The notes below the pieces were generated by a model. The model did not search any database, was not told the origin of the DNA, and worked only from the letters and a program-made list of their open reading frames with translations. This document shows, piece after piece, positions 6,644-10,281 of a stretch of 10,281 nt of DNA; the first letter of the stretch is position 1, and each line of letters begins with the position of its first letter. The stretch comes from JBBRSC01 sp038245795. GTDB lineage: Bacteria; Actinomycetota; Acidimicrobiia; Acidimicrobiales; Microtrichaceae. A program made the translations under genes and the position numbers. The DNA is taken from NCBI GenBank assembly GCA_038245795.1, contig JBBRSC010000109.1, positions 1 to 10,281 of the forward strand. The letters run 5' to 3'.

Positions 6644-7475
6644 TCAACGCCTCGGCGAGTCGCTCCACCTCGGCAGCGTTGTGATGACTTTCCGGCAGGT
6701 ACACCACCGCCAACTCACACCCGGCATCTCCCAGCGCGGCACACGCTTCGGCTGTGGCACGCGGACCGGTTGCGGGGTCATGAATCGCCTGCGCGGTGAT
6801 CGTGATCTCGTTCGGGTCGCGGCCCACATCTGCACAGTGCCCATGCAGGATCGCGATCTTCTGAGCCAGGATCTCGGGCGATGTGAACGGGGTGTTCCAC
6901 CGCTGCGCGTAGCGGGCCACAGCCCGCAGCGTCCGCTTGGGTCCGTCGCCCCCGATGGTGATCGGCGGATGCGGCGTCTGAACCCCCTTGGGCTCGCAGT
7001 AGGCGTCGGTCACCTGATAGTGCTCGCCCGCGAACGAGAACTGCGGCTGCGTCAGCAATCCGATGATGATCTCGCACGCCTCATCGAAACGATCGAATCG
7101 CTCCCTCAATGCCGGTAGCTCGATGCCGTAGGCATCCGCCTCGGCGTGATTCCACCCAGCCCCCAAGCCCAGCTCCAAGCGACCATCGCTGATCACGTCC
7201 ACGGTGGCCGCCATGTTCGCCAGGACCGCCGGGTGCCGATACGGCACCCCGGTCACCATGCAGCCGATGCGGATCCGGCTCGTCGCCTGCGCCATGGCTG
7301 CCAGTGTCGTCCACCCCTCCAGGCACGGCCCGTTGCGAGGCTTGCCGAGAATCGGTTCGAAGTGATCGAAGTTCCACACCGATTCGAACAGATCGATGTC
7401 ATCCGCAGCACGCCACACGTCGAGCATCGCCGCCCACGTCGTCATCTGCGGAGCGGTCTTGAGTGCGTACCTCAT
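6636..7475 (-). CDS. LLM-class F420-dependent oxidoreductase
   Basis: This 279-residue luciferase-like TIM-barrel enzyme probably uses the deazaflavin coenzyme F420 to oxidise or reduce an unknown organic substrate. It begins MRYALKTAPQ, as many actinobacterial members do. FDHFEPIL is at 36-43, GCMVTGVPYRHPAVLANMAA at 71-90, and the family hallmark GRLELGLGAGWN at 98-109. ERFDRFDEACEII (125-137) and the cofactor-phosphate loop IGGDGPKRTLR (174-184) follow. I place the start at 7475 rather than at the ATG at 7490, because GGGGA lies 8 bases before 7475 while the upstream ATG adds five residues without a properly spaced ribosome site. It heads the run oxidoreductase, haemoglobin, amidohydrolase. 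The F420 preference is inferred from the subfamily; FMN use cannot be excluded. Confidence 0.92.
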   Translation of the reverse strand: MRYALKTAPQMTTWAAMLDVWRAADDIDLFESVWNFDHFEPILGKPRNGPCLEGWTTLAAMAQATSRIRIGCMVTGVPYRHPAVLANMAATVDVISDGRLELGLGAGWNHAEADAYGIELPALRERFDRFDEACEIIIGLLTQPQFSFAGEHYQVTDAYCEPKGVQTPHPPITIGGDGPKRTLRAVARYAQRWNTPFTSPEILAQKIAILHGHCADVGRDPNEITITAQAIHDPATGPRATAEACAALGDAGCELAVVYLPESHHNAAEVERLAEALNG

Positions 7476-7503
7476 GATGTGATTCCCCATTCCTCGAATA
7501 GCG

Positions 7504-7509
7504 ATACTA
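7504..7509 (-). promoter_or_regulatory. Possible -10 element for the F420 oxidoreductase operon
   Basis: TAGTAT on the minus strand fits the actinobacterial TAGNNT/TATAAT pattern. It would place the transcription start about 20 bases before the ATG at 7475. No convincing -35 hexamer stands 16-18 bases upstream. The divergent gap between the two starts (7476-7572) is only 97 bases, so promoters for both directions must lie in it. Confidence 0.35.
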
Positions 7510-7572
7510 CGGATGTGCCTGGGTTGCAGTTCGAGTTACAGAAGGTGCCTCGATCCACCTACGGTGACCCCC

Positions 7573-9087
7573 ATGAGCCTGCCTTGGTGGAAAACCGCCG
7601 TTGTGTACCAGATCTATCCACGGTCTTTCTGCGACACGACTGGCAACGGCATCGGTGACCTCGAGGGCATTCGACGCCACCTCGACCACATCTGCGACCT
7701 GGGTGTCGACGCGTTGTGGTTGTCGCCCTTCTTCCCGTCACCGATGGCCGACTACGGCTACGACGTGTCCGACTACTGCGGGGTCGACCCGCTCTTCGGT
7801 GACCTGGCTGGGTTCGATCGTCTCCTCGGGGAGGCACACGATCGTGGCCTCCGCTTGATCATCGACTGGGTCCCCAACCACTCGTCGATTGAACATCCAT
7901 GGTTCGTCGAATCGCGCGCCTCGAAGGACTCCCCGAAGCGGGACTGGTACGTCTGGCGAGACCCGGCCCCCGATGGCGGTCCACCCAACAACTGGATCGA
8001 ATCACTGACATTCGGACAAGCGTGGACCCTCGATCCGATGACCGGTCAGTACTACCTGCACTGCTTTCTTCCTGAGCAGCCCGACCTCAATTGGTCGAAC
8101 CCTGATGTCGCCGAGGCGATGGCCGACACGCTGCGATTCTGGCTGGACCGTGGCGTTGATGGCTTCCGCATGGACGTCGTGCACCTGATCGGCAAGGACC
8201 CGGCGCTGCCCGACGAACCACCCGGGTTGGCGGGACTTCCCCACACCATCCTCAACGTCCGCCCCGAGACACACGATCATCTCCGTCGCCTCCGGACCCT
8301 CATCGATTCCTACCCCGGCGATCACGTGGCCATCGGTGAGATCTATCTCCTCGACACCGCTCTGGTCGCCAGCCACTACGGCCACGACGATGAGCTGCAC
8401 CTCTGCTTCAATTTCCCGCCGCTCTACACCGCATGGAACGCGACCGCCTGGCGTGCCTCCGTTGCCGAGACCATGCGAGAACTCGACGCCATCGATGCCT
8501 GGCCGACCTGGGTGCTGTCGAACCACGACAACAAGCGCCACCGCACGCGCTACGGCGATCGGGAAGATCGCGCCCGCGCCGCCGCAGTGATGCTGTGCAC
8601 GCTTCGGGGCACACCCTTCCTCTATGCCGGCGAGGAGCTGGGACTGAGCGACGCCGTCGTGTCCGCCAGTCAGCAGCACGACCCTGCCGGTCGTGATGGG
8701 TGTCGGGCCCCGATCCCATGGGACGGTAGCGGAACTCACGGATGGGCCACCTCTGAGCCATGGCTCCCCTGGCCGCCTGATGCCACCGTCCGCCACGCCG
8801 AATCGCAACGATCGGATCCGGCCTCGATCTTCCATCTCTATCGGGACCTCCTCGCGCTCCGACGGGCGACGCCGGAATTGCAACATGGCGACTTCGAGCT
8901 CATCGACGGGCCCGATCCCGTCCGCATCCTGGCCTATCGCCGCGGGTCCTTCACGATCCTGGTGTCGATGGTGGACGAACGCATTGCGACCCGGCTGACG
9001 GGTGAGCTCGTGCTCTCGAGCTCTGGTCGCCGATCCTGGGACGCCACCATCGACGGCAATGAGGCCGTCATCCTCATGGGTGTGTAA
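7573..9087 (+). CDS. GH13 alpha-glucosidase / oligo-1,6-glucosidase
   Basis: This 504-residue enzyme belongs to the GH13 alpha-amylase family and should release glucose from short alpha-glucans in the cytosol. It opens with WWKTAVVYQIYPRSF. The conserved regions are DWVPNH (98-103), GFRMDVVH with nucleophile D201, AIGEIYLL with acid/base E256, and SNHDNKR with transition-state aspartate D319. All catalytic residues are intact and length is normal for the 500-560-residue alpha-glucosidase branch. The residue after the nucleophile is valine (V202), which in characterised enzymes favours alpha-1,6 (isomaltose-type) linkages, whereas threonine favours alpha-1,4. I choose ATG at 7573 because GGTGA lies 5 bases upstream and the protein then starts at the family's usual place; the frame is open from an ATG at 7513 but those 20 residues look non-coding. 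It stands alone on the plus strand. Trehalose synthase or sucrose-acting enzymes are less likely alternatives. Confidence 0.95.
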   Translation: MSLPWWKTAVVYQIYPRSFCDTTGNGIGDLEGIRRHLDHICDLGVDALWLSPFFPSPMADYGYDVSDYCGVDPLFGDLAGFDRLLGEAHDRGLRLIIDWVPNHSSIEHPWFVESRASKDSPKRDWYVWRDPAPDGGPPNNWIESLTFGQAWTLDPMTGQYYLHCFLPEQPDLNWSNPDVAEAMADTLRFWLDRGVDGFRMDVVHLIGKDPALPDEPPGLAGLPHTILNVRPETHDHLRRLRTLIDSYPGDHVAIGEIYLLDTALVASHYGHDDELHLCFNFPPLYTAWNATAWRASVAETMRELDAIDAWPTWVLSNHDNKRHRTRYGDREDRARAAAVMLCTLRGTPFLYAGEELGLSDAVVSASQQHDPAGRDGCRAPIPWDGSGTHGWATSEPWLPWPPDATVRHAESQRSDPASIFHLYRDLLALRRATPELQHGDFELIDGPDPVRILAYRRGSFTILVSMVDERIATRLTGELVLSSSGRRSWDATIDGNEAVILMGV

Positions 9088-9742
9088 GACGCTCCACAGA
9101 CGTCGGGATGGGCACGTCAGCCACGAGATTCGGCGATGCAATCGGCTCACCCCACCGTTGCTCCAGCGGGACGACACCCGCCCAAATCGGCAAGGCGATG
9201 TCGTCATCGGGCTCATCGGAGAACCCGTCCCCGACCTTGGCAGCGGCCTCGGCCAAGCTGAGTGCAATGACCGAGGTCTGACGGATCTCCACGTCCAACA
9301 TCGGCCGCGCTTCGGCGGGGCGACCGGGGATCAGGTGCTCCGAGAGTGCCTCCAGTGCCACTCGCTTCTCTTCGTGATCGTCGATGACGCGAGCCTCGCC
9401 GACTGCCACGACGGACCGGTAACGCATCGACGACTCGAAGGTCGAGCGAGCGACGACAAGGCCATCGAGCAGCGTGACCGTCACACAGATATTGCGGTTC
9501 GCGGCGGCGGTGCGAAACAGGCGAGACGCCACCGAACCGTGCACCAACAGCTCGTCGCCACGTCGCGCGTAGGCGCAGGGCAACACAAATGGTTGGCCGT
9601 CTTCGACGATGCCGACGTGGGCCACCAGACCGGCGTCAAGGATGGCGTTGATGACCTCGCGGTCGTAGGTCCCATGGTGGGCGGCTCGTCTGACGGTGCT
9701 CCGGGTGCTCGGAGCGCCAGGGACGGCAGAGGAATCGGTCAC
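9074..9742 (-). CDS. PNPOx-family FMN-binding split-barrel protein
   Basis: This 222-residue protein resembles the flavin-nucleotide-binding, NimA-like branch of the pyridoxamine 5'-phosphate oxidase family. Members bind FMN or related flavins; most have no known substrate. Recognisable blocks are VGIVEDGQPFVLPCAYAR (43-60), LVHGSVASRLFR (66-77) where the family HGS motif lies, VARSTFESSMRYRSVVAVGEA (97-117), and the C-terminal AKVGDG and WAGVVPL segments. The GTG start at 9742 overlaps the TGA of the alkyltransferase gene (GTGA, 9739-9742). There is no clear ribosome site, so reinitiation after the upstream stop is likely. An ATG far upstream at 9979 would run through the alkyltransferase gene in another frame and is rejected. 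Its stop lies inside the GH13 gene on the other strand (14 shared bases). Its place in an alkylation-repair operon is unexplained. Confidence 0.9.
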   Translation of the reverse strand: MTDSSAVPGAPSTRSTVRRAAHHGTYDREVINAILDAGLVAHVGIVEDGQPFVLPCAYARRGDELLVHGSVASRLFRTAAANRNICVTVTLLDGLVVARSTFESSMRYRSVVAVGEARVIDDHEEKRVALEALSEHLIPGRPAEARPMLDVEIRQTSVIALSLAEAAAKVGDGFSDEPDDDIALPIWAGVVPLEQRWGEPIASPNLVADVPIPTSVERLTHP

Positions 9743-10248
9743 GTGAACAGCGTGTCTGATTCCAGCGCCAAAAGGAAGCGTTTTGCATCCATCCCGCCAC
9801 CGAAACCAGTGAGGGATCCGTCGGCCCCGATGACCCGATGACAGGGCAACACAATGGCCACCGGGTTCCGGCCGTTGGCACCGCCCACGGCACGCACCGC
9901 GGTTGGGCGACCGATCATCGCCGCCTGTTCGCCGTAGGTGGCCGTCCGACCGTAGGGAATCTTGGCCAACGCTCGCCAACAGCCGACCTGGAAGTCGGTG
10001 CCCACAAGATCGAGCGGTAAATCGAAGATGGTGCGCTCCTTGGCGAAGTACTCCTCGAGCTGCTGTTGCGCCGCCGTCAGCGTCGGGTCGGTCGCGCCCG
10101 CGACCGTGTCGAACTCGTGGTGTCCGCTGTGTTCGACCTCGAACAACATGGCCCGGAGTCCGACATCGGACGCCACGAGGGTCAGTATTCCGACCGGGCT
10201 TGGCATTTGTGCTGATCGGAGTGTGGCCGATCGAAGTGTGTCAGTCAT
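9739..10248 (-). CDS. ogt: Methylated-DNA--[protein]-cysteine S-methyltransferase (Ogt/MGMT)
   Basis: This 169-residue suicide enzyme removes alkyl groups from O6-alkylguanine (and O4-alkylthymine) in DNA by transferring them to its own cysteine. The active site IVLPCHRVIG gives the acceptor C136, with H137 and R138 beside it. FQVGCWRALAKIPYGRTATY (86-105) leads into the DNA-binding helix-turn-helix, whose recognition helix carries the arginine finger R119 in VRAVGGANGRNP, and N127 is the conserved hinge asparagine. The C-terminal LLALE motif is present. The N-terminal ribonuclease-H-like domain SPVGILTLVASDVGL is complete. Length is that of a stand-alone Ogt, without an Ada regulatory domain. 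GGAGAG lies 7 bases before the ATG. The start overlaps the TGA of the upstream glycosylase (ATGA) and the stop overlaps the start of the FMN protein, so three genes form one coupled operon. Confidence 0.96.
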   Translation of the reverse strand: MTDTLRSATLRSAQMPSPVGILTLVASDVGLRAMLFEVEHSGHHEFDTVAGATDPTLTAAQQQLEEYFAKERTIFDLPLDLVGTDFQVGCWRALAKIPYGRTATYGEQAAMIGRPTAVRAVGGANGRNPVAIVLPCHRVIGADGSLTGFGGGMDAKRFLLALESDTLFT

Positions 10249-10281
10249 TGGTCAGCTCTCCAGAGATGCATGGTGGCGGTG
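10245..10281 (-). CDS. 3' end of a probable AlkA-type DNA-3-methyladenine glycosylase
   Basis: The last codons of a minus-strand frame entering from the right edge read TATMHLWRADQ and end at TGA 10245-10247. The ending (small residues, then HLWR) resembles the C-terminus of AlkA-type DNA-3-methyladenine glycosylases, which often finish with a YA..HLW-like helix. Its stop overlaps the ogt start in the pattern ATGA. The match rests on eleven residues plus the strong functional fit with the neighbouring alkyltransferase, so it is tentative. AlkA-type enzymes excise alkylated bases; a fused Ada-AlkA protein would have the same end. Confidence 0.55.
   Translation of the reverse strand, partial: TATMHLWRADQ

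Noticed and set aside
7513..7572. Longer N-terminus of the GH13 enzyme from ATG at 7513
   Set aside because: The 20 extra residues have no family resemblance, and ATG at 7573 has GGTGA at a proper distance.
8002..9267. Minus-strand open frame of 421 codons antisense to the GH13 gene
   Set aside because: The plus strand encodes an intact GH13 enzyme over the same bases, and the antisense product has no recognisable motif.
9002..9841. Plus-strand open frame of 279 codons across the FMN-protein gene
   Set aside because: It is a shadow of two clear minus-strand genes and overlaps the GH13 end out of frame.
9743..9979. N-terminal extension of the FMN-binding protein to an ATG at 9979
   Set aside because: The added 79 residues run through the ogt coding region in another frame, while GTG at 9742 gives the classic GTGA overlap and a family-typical N-terminus.

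Overview
The window looks like chromosomal DNA of a high-GC actinobacterium, possibly Acidimicrobiia-like. The reasons are GC-rich coding with strong third-position GC, a luciferase-like F420-dependent oxidoreductase, a group II truncated haemoglobin and densely packed, overlapping genes. The genus-level guess is inference only. No rRNA, tRNA, CRISPR array or phage module is visible.

Layout. (1) 1-3113, minus: a nearly complete GH38 alpha-mannosidase of the Ams1/MAN2C1 type, whose last residues lie beyond the left edge. (2) 3289-4149, minus: a class I SAM-dependent methyltransferase. Each of these two genes is preceded, about 55-61 bases upstream of its start codon, by a copy of the same 29-bp element (26/29 identical, same orientation). 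(3) 4150-4506: a gene-poor gap holding one copy of that element and an apparent degraded IS1380-type transposase fragment. (4) 7475-4507, minus: a three-gene run of F420-dependent oxidoreductase, truncated haemoglobin O and D-aminoacylase-like amidohydrolase. The first two overlap by 8 bases and the third follows after 43 bases, so this looks like one operon. (5) 7573-9087, plus: a GH13 alpha-glucosidase/oligo-1,6-glucosidase, divergent from the F420 operon across a short promoter region. (6) 10281-9074, minus: the last residues of a probable AlkA-type DNA glycosylase, then Ogt/MGMT O6-alkylguanine-DNA alkyltransferase, then an FMN-binding PNPOx-family protein. These are joined by two 4-base start/stop overlaps (ATGA and GTGA). 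The last gene ends inside the 3' end of the GH13 gene on the opposite strand.

Functional reading. Two glycoside hydrolases (mannose- and glucose-directed) point to oligosaccharide turnover. The right end is an alkylation-damage repair operon with an unexpected flavoprotein. The central operon joins a deazaflavin enzyme to a haem protein. The most interesting signals are the duplicated upstream element next to a transposase relic, the alkA-ogt-flavoprotein coupling, the F420-enzyme/haemoglobin overlap, and an amidohydrolase that appears to lack two of the canonical D-aminoacylase metal histidines. None of these alone proves a new system.
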